Shown here one piece after another: positions 24,970 through 34,379 of a stretch of 64,000 nucleotides of DNA. The DNA is taken from contig JAYNQW010000001.1 in assembly GCA_038114465.1 (NCBI GenBank), forward strand, positions 1 through 64,000, read 5' to 3'. The position numbers and the translations under genes were made by a program. The DNA is from CALINB01 sp938045325. Its GTDB lineage: Bacteria; Pseudomonadota; Alphaproteobacteria; Rhodospirillales; CALINB01. The notes under the pieces are model-generated. The model was not told the DNA's origin, searched no databases, and worked only from the letters and a program-made list of their open reading frames with translations. Within the stretch, counting starts at the first letter, position 1; the number at the start of each line of letters is the position of its first letter.

Positions 24970-25814
24970 AACGGTGTATCGCCTTCGATGGTCGTGCGCC
25001 ACATCAACCGGCGGTCGTTTTCGTCGTAATCGTTGATCGCGCAGTGCATGGAACACCGGTTATCCCAAAAAACGACGTCGCCTGCTTGCCAGCGGTGACG
25101 ACATACAAAATCGTCACTCACCGCATGCTCGAACAATTCATCAAGCATGGCACGGCTTTGGTCTTCCGCCACACCCACGAGATGAGTCGTCATGCCTGGG
25201 TTTACATAAAGTGCCTTGCGCCGGCTTTCGGGGTGGGTGCGAACGACCGGATGTTCGACCGGCGGTGTTTTCGCCAGGGTTTCTTTGGAAGCCGGTTTCG
25301 TGAGCCCCTTGCCGGCAATTTGCGTTTTTTGCGTAAAAGCAAAATCGTGAACCGCCTTTAAATTTTTCAGCGTTTCTTTTTTGTGGTCGGGCAACGCTTC
25401 ATAGGCACGGTACATATTCGAAAAAAGCGTATCGCCGCGCCCCGGGGGCACCTCGAGGGCATACATAATCGAGCCCATCGATGGTTTCGCCATATAAGAA
25501 AGGTCCGAATGCCAGTATTGGCCGGCACCGGCACGGCCGACTGGTTTGCCGTCTTCCTTCACGTTCGAAATAACATAAATTTGTGGAAAGCCCGGCAATA
25601 AGTAATCCTGCAAAACGTGCTCGGCAAGCGATCCGAATCGACGGCTGAAGGCGATGTGCTGCTCGGGTGTCAGGGACTGATTCCGAAACACCAAAATACA
25701 ATGGTCGGCCAAAGCCCGGCGAAGCATCTCAACCGCTTCGGCATCAAGGGGCTTGGCAATGTCCAGTGCCGAAACCTCCGCACCCAAAACCGGCGATATT
25801 GGTTGAATGTTCAT
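24966..25814 (-). CDS. TauD/TfdA-type dioxygenase
   Basis: The 282-residue protein matches taurine dioxygenase-like enzymes in length. The Fe(II) triad is visible as H102-x-D104 in QYWHSDLSY and the distal His in DNRCSMHCAIND; RRLMWRTTI carries the 2-oxoglutarate-binding Arg. Family members cleave sulfonates, sulfate esters, phenoxyacids or hydroxylate other acids. It starts within the stop of the secreted M20 peptidase gene (TAATG), so the two are translationally coupled, linking extracellular amide or peptide cleavage to intracellular oxidation. Confidence 0.88.
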   Translation of the reverse strand: MNIQPISPVLGAEVSALDIAKPLDAEAVEMLRRALADHCILVFRNQSLTPEQHIAFSRRFGSLAEHVLQDYLLPGFPQIYVISNVKEDGKPVGRAGAGQYWHSDLSYMAKPSMGSIMYALEVPPGRGDTLFSNMYRAYEALPDHKKETLKNLKAVHDFAFTQKTQIAGKGLTKPASKETLAKTPPVEHPVVRTHPESRRKALYVNPGMTTHLVGVAEDQSRAMLDELFEHAVSDDFVCRHRWQAGDVVFWDNRCSMHCAINDYDENDRRLMWRTTIEGDTPF

Positions 25815-27466
25815 TATTCCATGCTGTCCAAATTGCCGAGCCGCAACATCATCATGGTGATGATTTTAACGTCATTGGCAAAATTGTTGCACTTCTTAAA
25901 CTCATTCGCTTTATGGGCGGTGCTTTTCTCACCAGGAACGCCGGGGCCGAATTGCACGCCGTTGGGCAGCTGGCGCGCCGTCGTATAACCGCTCGAAGAG
26001 CGCGGCTTCGCTTTGATACCCGTAATTCTCTGAAACGTATCGAGAAGCGCTTCAATCCATGGCCCTTTCGGATTGCGATACATATAACGTTTAATTTTGA
26101 TGCTGATATCAACAGCACTTCGGGTCCGTTTTTGCCATGCCGATAAACCGCGGCGAATTTCAGCAATGAGTTGTTCCGGCTCCTTACCGCGCGGCGCGCG
26201 CGGATTCACCACCAAATGCAATGCGCCATTCTTGATTTTTACATAGGTTACGACGGCCGTAAGCGGTCCCATAAACGGATCGGCATAGGCAACACCGAGT
26301 TTGTTGCCGTGATAATCAAGTCCCCAATTTTCGGACACATAAGAGGCCGCATCGGTGAAGTGATTACGCTTGAATTCGATTTTCTTTCCCGCTTGATGTA
26401 AAAAATCGAACTGACGCGAGACCGGGTTGATACCTCGCTGTGGTGATGCCGAATGCGCGGCTTCACCGATAACCGTCATGGTCACTTTGTTTTTATACGC
26501 TTTGGTTTGAATTTTAAAATTGGCACCGTTAGCCGCAACATATTTCGCTGCCAAATCATCAAGCTGCTTTTTCAATGCCTCTGGATTTTCTGTCAGAATT
26601 TCCGTCTGTGTTTGCGACGGAATTTTATTGAGCGCCCGCCCGCCGGTGGCCGATATAATTTCAACGCCTCTCCCCGTGGCGGTGCGTACCGGAAACTTGG
26701 CGCGGACGACGCCGAAGCCCTTTTCCGCGACACCGACCGGATAACGACCATCAAGCACAACATTATAGGGCGGCAGCTTATGGCGCTTTTTATAGTATTC
26801 GGTTGCCGAGCCACCGGTTTCCTCCGTGGATTCGATCATCAGGCGAATGGTCCGCTTCAATGGCATCCCCTCGCGTTTGATGGCACCCATGGCAAACAGT
26901 GCGGCAACAATGGATGCTTTGTCGTCACGGGAGCCCCGGCCATACATACGATTACCGATGATCGTCAACTTAAGCGGATCGAGGCGACGGCCGTCGTTGA
27001 GCACCCATTTTGCCGGATCAAAGGGCACGATATCACCATGAGTGAAAACGCCGAGTTCTTCGGCACCTGTCCCGCGCAGAATAACCTCAAAGATCCGGTT
27101 ATCGACATTACGGTACGTCAGTTTGAATTTTTCAGCTATCGCTTCGACAGCTTTACCGAACTGAAGCGTCGCCGGATTTTCATGCTGTGGCTGATCTTCA
27201 TTTTTGACCGTCGGTATCGCAACCAAGCCACGAAGCGTCTGGACTAAGTCACTGCTATATTTTTGAACCGTATACGCGCCCAGCAGACGATAACGTTCTA
27301 TATCCGTATCGCTCTTTTTTTCCGAGGCAACGAATGCCTGAAAGCTCCCCAGTTGTTTTCCGTCCTCAATGTCTAACAATTCACATTTTTGCACTTGTGC
27401 AGCCGATGCCGCAGGGGCCGCAATGAGGAACAGCCAAAACATAAAGGGCACAGCGCTTTTGATCAT
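25814..27466 (-). CDS. Secreted M20-family metallopeptidase
   Basis: A 550-residue precursor with a signal peptide (AAPAASAAQ). The M20 metal-binding residues are visible: His-Asp in FTHGDIVPF, Asp in MYGRGSRDDKAS and the Glu pair in IESTEETGGSA; the dimerisation domain contains GEAAHSASPQRGINPVS. It is longer than cytosolic PepV-like dipeptidases (about 470) and is probably periplasmic. It would hydrolyse a peptide or N-acyl bond. It is followed by the overlapping TauD-type gene and preceded by a secreted DUF3500 protein, so three genes probably form one operon. Confidence 0.87.
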   Translation of the reverse strand: MIKSAVPFMFWLFLIAAPAASAAQVQKCELLDIEDGKQLGSFQAFVASEKKSDTDIERYRLLGAYTVQKYSSDLVQTLRGLVAIPTVKNEDQPQHENPATLQFGKAVEAIAEKFKLTYRNVDNRIFEVILRGTGAEELGVFTHGDIVPFDPAKWVLNDGRRLDPLKLTIIGNRMYGRGSRDDKASIVAALFAMGAIKREGMPLKRTIRLMIESTEETGGSATEYYKKRHKLPPYNVVLDGRYPVGVAEKGFGVVRAKFPVRTATGRGVEIISATGGRALNKIPSQTQTEILTENPEALKKQLDDLAAKYVAANGANFKIQTKAYKNKVTMTVIGEAAHSASPQRGINPVSRQFDFLHQAGKKIEFKRNHFTDAASYVSENWGLDYHGNKLGVAYADPFMGPLTAVVTYVKIKNGALHLVVNPRAPRGKEPEQLIAEIRRGLSAWQKRTRSAVDISIKIKRYMYRNPKGPWIEALLDTFQRITGIKAKPRSSSGYTTARQLPNGVQFGPGVPGEKSTAHKANEFKKCNNFANDVKIITMMMLRLGNLDSME

Positions 27467-27481
27467 TATCGACGCTCCCGT

Positions 27482-28522
27482 TTATTTTTGCTGCTTCAAA
27501 TCGTAATCCCAAGGTGTCCAACGGGTTTTAATACCGAAGTCAAAACCTTTATCCCGCCAAATACTATGGATATGCCCGCTATCGTCATGAGCATCATGTT
27601 CAATCAGCAAACGGCGTCCTTGAATACGGTATAAATATGAGCCGCCTGGTTTGTCCGCGCCGCTCCAATGAAATCGCAAACTGCCGATTTCCCGGCGCCG
27701 CAGACTCTTTAAATAGGATTGAACATATGGGGCTGGTAAATATTCGATAAAAGCTTTTACTACGTCCAATAACAGGCTGATTTGTTTTTCCGTCATTTCA
27801 ACAACGGTAATCCCGTCCTGATAACTAATATTATAAGTCTTCGTCCCGGGCGACGATTTAAGTCCGCCTAAAAGCCCCCCGCCTTCACGGGCTCTATTTT
27901 TCTGCGCCGGCGTCAAGCTATTGTACAGCGCCCAAACCGAATCAATATCGCGCGCTAGGGGCCGCAAGCCTTTATGGGGACCCGACGGGATAACAGACGG
28001 ATTGCTGCCGATAAACGACGGCATCGCTGCGTCAATGCGATTGCCCTTAAAGGTATAATTCAGCGAAAGATGATGCCCTTCGAAACGCAAACCCCATTTT
28101 TGGTTTAAACCCGGTTTACCGAAAACGGTAAGCCAGTATTTCCTTGGATCGCGATACGACGGCGCATCTTCAATTACCGCCAAGGCGGCTTCGGCAAGCA
28201 GAATATTTTTTACCTTTTTAAATCCTGTCGGGCTGAGCACCGAACGAAGGACATCGTAAAACAACGCTCGTTGTTTATTGTCTACATCCTTCAAGCTGAC
28301 CCCTTCGCGTGTTCCCGGCACCCATCCGAAATTAAATCGCTCATCATGATTGAATGGGTACAGTAAACGGCTGCGTAATTCCGCCGGTAAGGCTTTCGTA
28401 AATGCCGTGACGGCCGCAATGGGCTGCTGTTGAACCGGTACAGCCGAGGCCGGTAGCGCACCGAAAACAATAACGAGAAAAAATAAAGCAGCAATACGAT
28501 AGGAAAATCGAACTTGCTTCAT
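27482..28522 (-). CDS. Secreted DUF3500-domain protein
   Basis: The 346-residue precursor has a signal peptide (LPASAVPVQQ). The mature part has the features of DUF3500: RLLYPFNHDERFNFGWVPG, the WGLRFEGHHLSLNYTF block and a C-terminal SYLYRIQGRRLLIEHDAHDDSGHIHSIWRD rich in His and Asp that may bind metal. The family is uncharacterised. It lies 11 bases downstream of the Gfo/Idh/MocA gene and 15 bases upstream of the M20 peptidase, on the same strand. Confidence 0.85.
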   Translation of the reverse strand: MKQVRFSYRIAALFFLVIVFGALPASAVPVQQQPIAAVTAFTKALPAELRSRLLYPFNHDERFNFGWVPGTREGVSLKDVDNKQRALFYDVLRSVLSPTGFKKVKNILLAEAALAVIEDAPSYRDPRKYWLTVFGKPGLNQKWGLRFEGHHLSLNYTFKGNRIDAAMPSFIGSNPSVIPSGPHKGLRPLARDIDSVWALYNSLTPAQKNRAREGGGLLGGLKSSPGTKTYNISYQDGITVVEMTEKQISLLLDVVKAFIEYLPAPYVQSYLKSLRRREIGSLRFHWSGADKPGGSYLYRIQGRRLLIEHDAHDDSGHIHSIWRDKGFDFGIKTRWTPWDYDLKQQK

Positions 28523-28533
28523 GAAACTGCCTA

Positions 28534-29586
28534 TCAGGCCGGCGGTTCTTGCAGTGGCAAACGTACCGGCTCGTTGCGTTCGGCCGACAAATCGGCGGCA
28601 ATATAAAGCTCCATCACCTGCCGGGCCTGCTCCGGTTTCACCAATACCGGCTGATCAAGCGCGACGGCTTCAAGAAAATGAACTGTTTCATTGTGCATGG
28701 AACCGGCAAAAACATGCCCAACGGATTCGCCCGGCATGGTAGAAATCGGTAGAACCATGCCATCATTCATGGTGTTGAGAATCACATCTTTGTGGGTATC
28801 GTCGACCATCACAGCACCTTCCGAGCCGACAAACTCGATCCAGGTCGAAGAGAAGTTCGGATACCCGGGCGGCAAGATCCACCCCGCGCCGATCACGAAC
28901 ACGACACCGTTATCCATGGTCACCGTGATCCACGTGCAGTCGACTGTATCGTGGGTTTTTTTCATCACGTTTTCAACGGATTGGGCATACACCAAGACGG
29001 GCCGCGCCGGCTCAAGGCACCACAACACAAAATCGATATCGTGTGTCGCTTCCATAGCTGCCGGTGATAACTTCACACGGCCGCTGATTTTGTTGCCAAG
29101 ATTGCGTGTAATGTGGCGGCTGACCAAAGCGCTAACCGGTGAACCCAAGGTGCCGTCTTCAAGACATTTTTTGACATAGGCATACTTCGGATTGAACCGC
29201 TGAGAATAACCAATGGTAAATTTTAATTTTTTGCTGCGCGCCAAGGTGATGAGTTCATCGGCTTCATCGAGGGTGATGGAGATCGGTTTTTCCAAAAATA
29301 CATGCTTCCCCGATTCCAAGCTCTCCTTGGCCATGGGAAAATGCAAAGTCTCCGGCGTCGCCGAAATGAGAACAGCATCGATATCTTTATTATCAATCAA
29401 CTCCCGATAATCTTCCGTTGCCGTCACCGGATTGGTCGCTTGCGCCACTTCTTTCAACCGCTCGGGTTTCGTTTCGGCAATATGCAATTGATCGACGATC
29501 ACATTAGCCGCGCACGTATCGGCACGAATACCGCCACACCAGCCGGTTCCGATCACACCGACATTAATTTGCTGCAAAGAACCCAT
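28534..29586 (-). CDS. Gfo/Idh/MocA-family oxidoreductase
   Basis: A 350-residue NAD(P)-dependent oxidoreductase. The Rossmann motif is GVIGTGWCGG near the start, the conserved EKP (FLEKPISITLDEAD) carries the catalytic Lys, and EATHDIDFVLW contains the conserved His/Asp of the active site. Substrates in the family are sugars, inositols and related polyols. The ATG at 29586 follows aaaggga; a longer reading to 29616 is less likely. It opens a probable four-gene unit with the DUF3500, M20 and TauD-type genes. Confidence 0.88.
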   Translation of the reverse strand: MGSLQQINVGVIGTGWCGGIRADTCAANVIVDQLHIAETKPERLKEVAQATNPVTATEDYRELIDNKDIDAVLISATPETLHFPMAKESLESGKHVFLEKPISITLDEADELITLARSKKLKFTIGYSQRFNPKYAYVKKCLEDGTLGSPVSALVSRHITRNLGNKISGRVKLSPAAMEATHDIDFVLWCLEPARPVLVYAQSVENVMKKTHDTVDCTWITVTMDNGVVFVIGAGWILPPGYPNFSSTWIEFVGSEGAVMVDDTHKDVILNTMNDGMVLPISTMPGESVGHVFAGSMHNETVHFLEAVALDQPVLVKPEQARQVMELYIAADLSAERNEPVRLPLQEPPA

Positions 29587-29783
29587 TCGATGATTCCCTT
29601 TATATTTTAAGTTCAATTTCCAATTTTCGGTATCCAGCCCGGTCGGAAATTCAGAAAATGACCGATTTTATTAGGTGGCCCGAAACGTTATTCGTTATGT
29701 TGATTTTTACCAACAGGGCTGCACCATATTCCGCGAACGGGACAATGCCAAGGCCAAACGAACTTACAGGAAAAGGGAAAACA

Positions 29784-30248
29784 ATGGTCAAAATTAAACC
29801 GAAAAAAAGCCGCTATATTGAAATGACCGGCGATTGCATCTCGTCCAAGCGAACCGATACCAAGGTCCGGGACCTCACCATGATTATCGATGAGCCCGAG
29901 TCCGTCGGCGGCACCAATCTTGCACCGACACCGGTGGAAACAACGATTGCCGCTCTGCTCGGTTGCACCAATGTCATCACACATAAAATAGCCGAAGCCA
30001 ACGGCGTTGAAATCAGCGATATGTCTGTCAGCGCCAAAGCGCATTTTAATCAGATGGGCACCGGGCTAATGGAAGAGGTTGATGTGCCGATGATGGAAAT
30101 TGATCTGAATATCAACATTACGACAGCTGCCAACGACGATGAGATCGCTATCCTTAAACGCGATTTACCGAGATTTTGTGCGGTCTCGAAAATTTTCCGC
30201 CAATCGGGCACCGAAATCAGAGAAATCTGGACGATTACCCGGCCGTAA
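29784..30248 (+). CDS. OsmC-family protein
   Basis: The 154-residue protein has the two conserved cysteines of OsmC/Ohr proteins, C61 in LLGCTNVITHKIAEANG and C132 in PRFCAVSKIFRQSG, with NLAPTPVETTIAALL before the first. These would reduce organic hydroperoxides, although many OsmC proteins in such clusters have no proven role. An aggaaaaggga tract precedes the ATG at 29784. A single gene, it converges on the third TauD-type gene. Confidence 0.87.
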   Translation: MVKIKPKKSRYIEMTGDCISSKRTDTKVRDLTMIIDEPESVGGTNLAPTPVETTIAALLGCTNVITHKIAEANGVEISDMSVSAKAHFNQMGTGLMEEVDVPMMEIDLNINITTAANDDEIAILKRDLPRFCAVSKIFRQSGTEIREIWTITRP

Positions 30249-30277
30249 AACGCACTTAAATAATATTACACAGCGTT

Positions 30278-31126
30278 CTAGGCAGCCTGAGGCCGAACTT
30301 CATAGACCGTTTGGGTGCGGTTGATGATACGGTCATATTTTTCATCAAACGGCGTCGCCGAATGCATGGTGCAAAGGTTATCCCACATCACGACATCGCC
30401 CTTGCGCCACTTGTGGGCATAGACGAATTGGGGCTGCGTGCAAAATGCTTCGACCTCTTTCATTAACGTTTCCGTGTCTTCTTCGTTGAGGTCACCCAAC
30501 GTACGGATAGTCGGCACGGTTAACAGGATCGATTTGCGCCCGCTTTGCGGATGAAAGCAAACCATCGGATGATCCACCGGCGGCACTTTAGCGGCTTGCT
30601 CGGGCGTCAGCGGCGGGCGTTCGGGGTACAGAATATTATAGCGATAAGCGTGATCGTGGTGTGCGACTTTACCGTCGAGCTTATCTTTCATGTCTTGCGG
30701 CATCGCTTCAAACGCACCGCGCATATCACAAACAAGCGTATCACCACCCTCCGGTGGGCATTCGACACCATGAAGAATTGTTGCACGGCCGATCAATTCG
30801 CAAAAAATCAGATCCGCATGCCAATAATGGCCCCCCCGATATTGTCCGATATAGCGGCCTTTCTTTTTTACGTTCGAGAGCACGCGGACTTCCGGGTGAT
30901 CAGAGTAGGTATTTTCCGCCAAATGGTGGACGTGCAACGGGCCGAAGTGCTTGGAAAAGTCACTGAGCTGCGCCGGCGTCAGGTCTTGATCGCGAAAGAC
31001 GAGCACGCCGTAACGGCTGAACGCATCATCGATTTTTTGATAGGTTTCTGCAGAAACGGGCTGCGACAGATCAACGCCGCCGATTTCCGCGCCAAATTCA
31101 TCTTTTATCGGTTGAATATTCAACAT
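30278..31126 (-). CDS. TauD/TfdA-type dioxygenase
   Basis: A 282-residue Fe(II)/2-oxoglutarate dioxygenase with H103-x-D105 in HYWHADLIF, the distal His in DNLCTMHSATPF and the Arg of RIINRTQTVYE. It is the same length as the enzyme at 24966 but clearly a separate paralogue (for example HHLAENTYSDHPEVRVLSN). caggag precedes the ATG. It is divergent from the Gfo/Idh gene at 31212, with which it may share regulation. The substrate is unknown. Confidence 0.88.
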   Translation of the reverse strand: MLNIQPIKDEFGAEIGGVDLSQPVSAETYQKIDDAFSRYGVLVFRDQDLTPAQLSDFSKHFGPLHVHHLAENTYSDHPEVRVLSNVKKKGRYIGQYRGGHYWHADLIFCELIGRATILHGVECPPEGGDTLVCDMRGAFEAMPQDMKDKLDGKVAHHDHAYRYNILYPERPPLTPEQAAKVPPVDHPMVCFHPQSGRKSILLTVPTIRTLGDLNEEDTETLMKEVEAFCTQPQFVYAHKWRKGDVVMWDNLCTMHSATPFDEKYDRIINRTQTVYEVRPQAA

Positions 31127-31211
31127 CGAAGGCTCCTGACTTTACGAATGGATATAATTTTATCATTTTAAAGGCTAATAATACAAACACACTAATCGTT
31201 TGGAGAATTCG

Positions 31212-32291
31212 ATGGACATAAAAGAATTAGGCGTTGCGGTGATCGGTTCGGGGCGGATCGGCACATTACGTGCCAGTATGGCGGCACGGCACCCTGCTAA
31301 AAAGTTTCTTATCGTTGCCGATAAAGAAAAAGACCGGGCCGAAGTGTTGCGGCAAAAAACCGGTGCCGATCTTGCGACTGATAATAATTATGAAGCGATC
31401 TCGCACCCGGAAGTCAATGCGGTGTTTGTCTCCACGCCCGAGGACGATCACGTCGAGGCGATCATGCAGGCGATCGAACTCGGTAAGCCGATCTTCGTCG
31501 AAAAACCCTTAGCGCTGCGCAACGAAGACTGTGACGCCATTATTGATGCGGCCGAGGCCGCCGGCGTCGAGCTGGTCATCGGTTACTCACGCCGTCACGA
31601 CCGGCGCTGGATGATGGCCAAGGAACAAATAGCTCAAGGTAACATCGGCGAAATCATCGGCATGCAACAACGGGTCTATAATACCCGCGCGCAAATGCTC
31701 GAAATCGTCAAGCGCTGCCTCGATGCAACACCAGTCATGGATGTGCTGACTTATTATGTCGACATGGCGTGCTGGTTCATGGGCGACATCAAGCCGGTCG
31801 AGGTCGTCGCCCGTACCCACGGTAAAGTCTTCAAAGAAATGGGCTACGACATCAACGAGATGACCTGGACGCTAATCACCTTCGAAAACGGCGCCGTCGT
31901 CAATCTCGGTATTTTCTATGCCTTGCCGGCGCGCTATCCGACATATGGCCAAAGTCCGCGGTTTGAAATTCTCGGCAAAGATGGGGTGATCTTGCTCGAC
32001 GTCGACAATAAAGACAGTGTGTTCTTCACCGAAAAAGGCACGCCGCACGCCTACGTGCCCGACCACGATGTGAACATGCTGTTTATGCAGACCAACTCGT
32101 CAGGCGATTGGGCGGTCGGCGATTATTGGGGCCCGATTGCAAACGAGACCCGCACCTGGCTCGATCATCTGATCACCGGCGCGCCGACCGGACACACAAC
32201 CGCTCGCGAAGGCCGGCGCACGGTTGCTGTCACATTGGCGATTGAAGAGGCGGCCAAAACCGGCAAAGCGATCACGCTGGATCTCAAATAA
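31212..32291 (+). CDS. Gfo/Idh/MocA-family oxidoreductase
   Basis: The 359-residue protein has VIGSGRIGTLRA as NAD-binding motif, FVEKPLALRNEDCD with the EKP Lys, and a C-terminal alpha/beta domain typical of inositol 2-dehydrogenase-like enzymes (DVLTYYVDMACWFMGD contains the conserved Asp). I chose the ATG at 31212 because ttggag lies just upstream; the longer frame starts with that TTG. It converges with the small carboxymuconolactone-decarboxylase-like gene, 1 base apart. Confidence 0.88.
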   Translation: MDIKELGVAVIGSGRIGTLRASMAARHPAKKFLIVADKEKDRAEVLRQKTGADLATDNNYEAISHPEVNAVFVSTPEDDHVEAIMQAIELGKPIFVEKPLALRNEDCDAIIDAAEAAGVELVIGYSRRHDRRWMMAKEQIAQGNIGEIIGMQQRVYNTRAQMLEIVKRCLDATPVMDVLTYYVDMACWFMGDIKPVEVVARTHGKVFKEMGYDINEMTWTLITFENGAVVNLGIFYALPARYPTYGQSPRFEILGKDGVILLDVDNKDSVFFTEKGTPHAYVPDHDVNMLFMQTNSSGDWAVGDYWGPIANETRTWLDHLITGAPTGHTTAREGRRTVAVTLAIEEAAKTGKAITLDLK

Positions 32292-32292
32292 G

Positions 32293-32709
32293 CTATTTCT
32301 TTGCTTCTTCGGCTTTCATTTCTTCGATGGCTTCCAGCATACATGTTACGCCATAGGTGACGACCTTGGCGCCGCAGGGGTTCACGCACACCATGAGGGC
32401 TTCGGTAATCTCCACCGGATCGAGACCAAGCCCGATGCCTTTTTTGAGGTGCTGCTTGAGATGCGGCTGGTTGTGCGGGTTCGACATCTCGACGGCCAAG
32501 GCGATGATGTGAAACAACTCGTGCATTTTTTCATCAAAGCGGCGCTCTTTCCCACGGATGACGTGGTCGAGGTTCAGTAGGGCGTCCATATAATCCGGAA
32601 AATGCTCGGCAATAAATTGATGAGCCGGATAGACTCGGCCACGGCGCCGGGCAAGCTCTGCTGCAAGTTCCTTACCGTCTAAATTTTCCCCTGATTGATC
32701 TGCTGGCAT
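32293..32709 (-). CDS. Carboxymuconolactone decarboxylase-like (AhpD fold) protein
   Basis: A 138-residue all-helical protein with the fold signature FDEKMHELFHIIALAVEMSN and HLKQHLKKGIGLGLDPVEITEALMV. The redox CxxC of AhpD is absent; a single Cys is found in VNPCGAK, so it is closer to the decarboxylase branch than to peroxidases. Good agggagg site. Such proteins accompany many aromatic and halo-acid degradation genes; the reaction here is unknown. Confidence 0.8.
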   Translation of the reverse strand: MPADQSGENLDGKELAAELARRRGRVYPAHQFIAEHFPDYMDALLNLDHVIRGKERRFDEKMHELFHIIALAVEMSNPHNQPHLKQHLKKGIGLGLDPVEITEALMVCVNPCGAKVVTYGVTCMLEAIEEMKAEEAKK

Positions 32710-32871
32710 GTCAGTTCCCTCCCTATGTTCAATGCGAAATATTCTTATTTCGTAGCGATTTATTCTATTTTCGCCACCTAAAGTTTCATCTATAATCAGT
32801 TTTAATACAGATCCTCACTGGGAATAATCCAGTAACTTATTGATTTTAAACAAAACATTGGGAGGCTATCT

Positions 32872-33849
32872 ATGACGAAATTCACGAAAACGAAACTATG
32901 GTTCACATCATGTGCCGTTGCCGGCGCCATGGTGCTGGGCTTTGCGCCGGTTGCGGACGCAAAATACCCGAACCGCACTATTGAAATTGTGGTGAAAGCC
33001 GGTCCCGGATCGGGCGCCAATAAATTGGGCCATAAAGTCGCTCAATTGTTGCCGAAATACCTGCCGGGTGCCAATGCGGTCGCACTTTATAAGAAAGGCG
33101 GTTCCGGCGCGGTGGCGCAAGCCTACATCCAAAAGCGCAAAGCCAACGGTTATCACATCTTCTTGGATACAACGACAACAGCTATCGTTCTGTCGCGCGG
33201 TAAAGTGCCGTTCACGGAATACGACTGGGAAGGCATCATCCGCCTGCAGGTCGATCCGCAAGGTGTCGGCGTGCGTAAAGACGCGCCCTGGAAAACCTAC
33301 GGCGACATGGTCAAGTGGGTCAAAAAGAACCCGGGTAAACTTCGCTGGGCCGGTGCCCACTCGGTCGGCATGGACCCGTATACGGTCGACTTGCTGCTGC
33401 AATCCGCCAAGATCAAAAAATCCGAAATTAAATATGTCCCGACCCGCAAAGCCAACAAGATGAAAGCCATGTTGCTCGGCAATCATATTGACGCGGCGAT
33501 TTTGAACCCCGGTGAAATCATCGACCAAGTCGAAGCCGGCACACTGCGCATGTTGGGTGTTGCTTGGACCGAACGTTTGAAACCGTATCCCGATTGGCCG
33601 ACTTTTAAAGAAGGCGGCTTTAACGTGAAAGCGGCGATCTGGCGCGGTGTTATCACCAAAAAAGGCACCTCGAAAAAGATCATCAACACGCTCGCTGGCG
33701 CGATGAAGAAAATCTTGGATGACCCGGAATACAAGAAGTTCATTTCCAAGCGTTTTGTCCTGAGCGGCTATTTGGGCGGACCGAAAGAGTTCACGGAGTA
33801 CTTCCGCAACGAAGTGAAAAGCTTGCGTAAACACTTCGGCAAGAAATAG
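32872..33849 (+). CDS. tctC: TctC-type periplasmic carboxylate-binding protein
   Basis: The 325-residue precursor has a signal peptide (APVADAKYP) followed by the Bug/TctC core: RTIEIVVKAGPGSGANKLG, YKKGGSGAVAQAY, the GKLRWAGAHSVGMDPYTVD ligand loop and the C-terminal GAMKKILDDPEYKKF helix. It is the first gene of a complete tripartite tricarboxylate transporter, followed by tctB and tctA. Strong Shine-Dalgarno tgggagg. It would capture an organic acid in the periplasm; the ligand cannot be predicted. Confidence 0.9.
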   Translation: MTKFTKTKLWFTSCAVAGAMVLGFAPVADAKYPNRTIEIVVKAGPGSGANKLGHKVAQLLPKYLPGANAVALYKKGGSGAVAQAYIQKRKANGYHIFLDTTTTAIVLSRGKVPFTEYDWEGIIRLQVDPQGVGVRKDAPWKTYGDMVKWVKKNPGKLRWAGAHSVGMDPYTVDLLLQSAKIKKSEIKYVPTRKANKMKAMLLGNHIDAAILNPGEIIDQVEAGTLRMLGVAWTERLKPYPDWPTFKEGGFNVKAAIWRGVITKKGTSKKIINTLAGAMKKILDDPEYKKFISKRFVLSGYLGGPKEFTEYFRNEVKSLRKHFGKK

Positions 33850-33864
33850 TCCCGAAGACTTTTT
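33834..33864 (+). terminator. Possible attenuator between tctC and tctB
   Basis: A 6-bp stem (cttcgg 33834-33839 / ccgaag 33852-33857), overlapping the end of tctC, is followed by a run of five T. It could lower expression of the membrane genes relative to the abundant binding protein. The stem is short and the call is tentative. Confidence 0.35.
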
Positions 33865-33881
33865 GATTTAAGATATCAAAT

Positions 33882-34373
33882 ATGTCTCCGGAACAAACGA
33901 CAGCAAGAACCATCAGTTTGCGGGGCGGCGAAATACTCGTCGCCCTGCTGCTGATCGCTGTCAGCATCCTCGCTTACATCGAAACGTATAACTTTGTGGC
34001 GGAATCGGGCATGGTCAAAACACTTGGCCCGGCCATTTTTCCACGTATCCTTTTGGGAGGCATTGTAATCCTCTCGCTCGGGATCATCGTTCAGGCGGTG
34101 CGCAGCAAAGGCACTGACACAGTCTCATTCGGCCCGTTACACAAAATCCCCCTAGCCACGTGCGTGATGCTGTTTCAGGCACTGACCTTTGAGCACTTGA
34201 CGGCGTTCGTTTCCGCCGGTCTTACCCTGCCCACACTTCTGTGGATTGCCGGCAACAAACCCAAGACGATCATTGTCGTCACGGCGAGTTTCCTTTTATT
34301 CGTTTATGTCTTTTTTATTCTCATTCTGCGGGTGCCGTTACCCATGCAGTTCCTTCCGACAATTTTAGGCTAA
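33882..34373 (+). CDS. tctB: TctB small membrane subunit
   Basis: A 163-residue membrane protein with four predicted hydrophobic helices, including GEILVALLLIAVSILAYIE near the N-terminus, GPAIFPRILLGGIVILSLGIIV, and two at the C-terminus. This is the length and layout of the poorly conserved TctB subunit. It lies 32 bases after tctC and 6 bases before tctA, the usual order. Confidence 0.88.
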   Translation: MSPEQTTARTISLRGGEILVALLLIAVSILAYIETYNFVAESGMVKTLGPAIFPRILLGGIVILSLGIIVQAVRSKGTDTVSFGPLHKIPLATCVMLFQALTFEHLTAFVSAGLTLPTLLWIAGNKPKTIIVVTASFLLFVYVFFILILRVPLPMQFLPTILG

Positions 34374-34379
34374 CACACT

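Noticed and set aside
30249..30277. Terminator between the convergent OsmC and TauD genes
   Set aside because: The complementarity (aacgc / gcgtt) is only five bases with a long loop.
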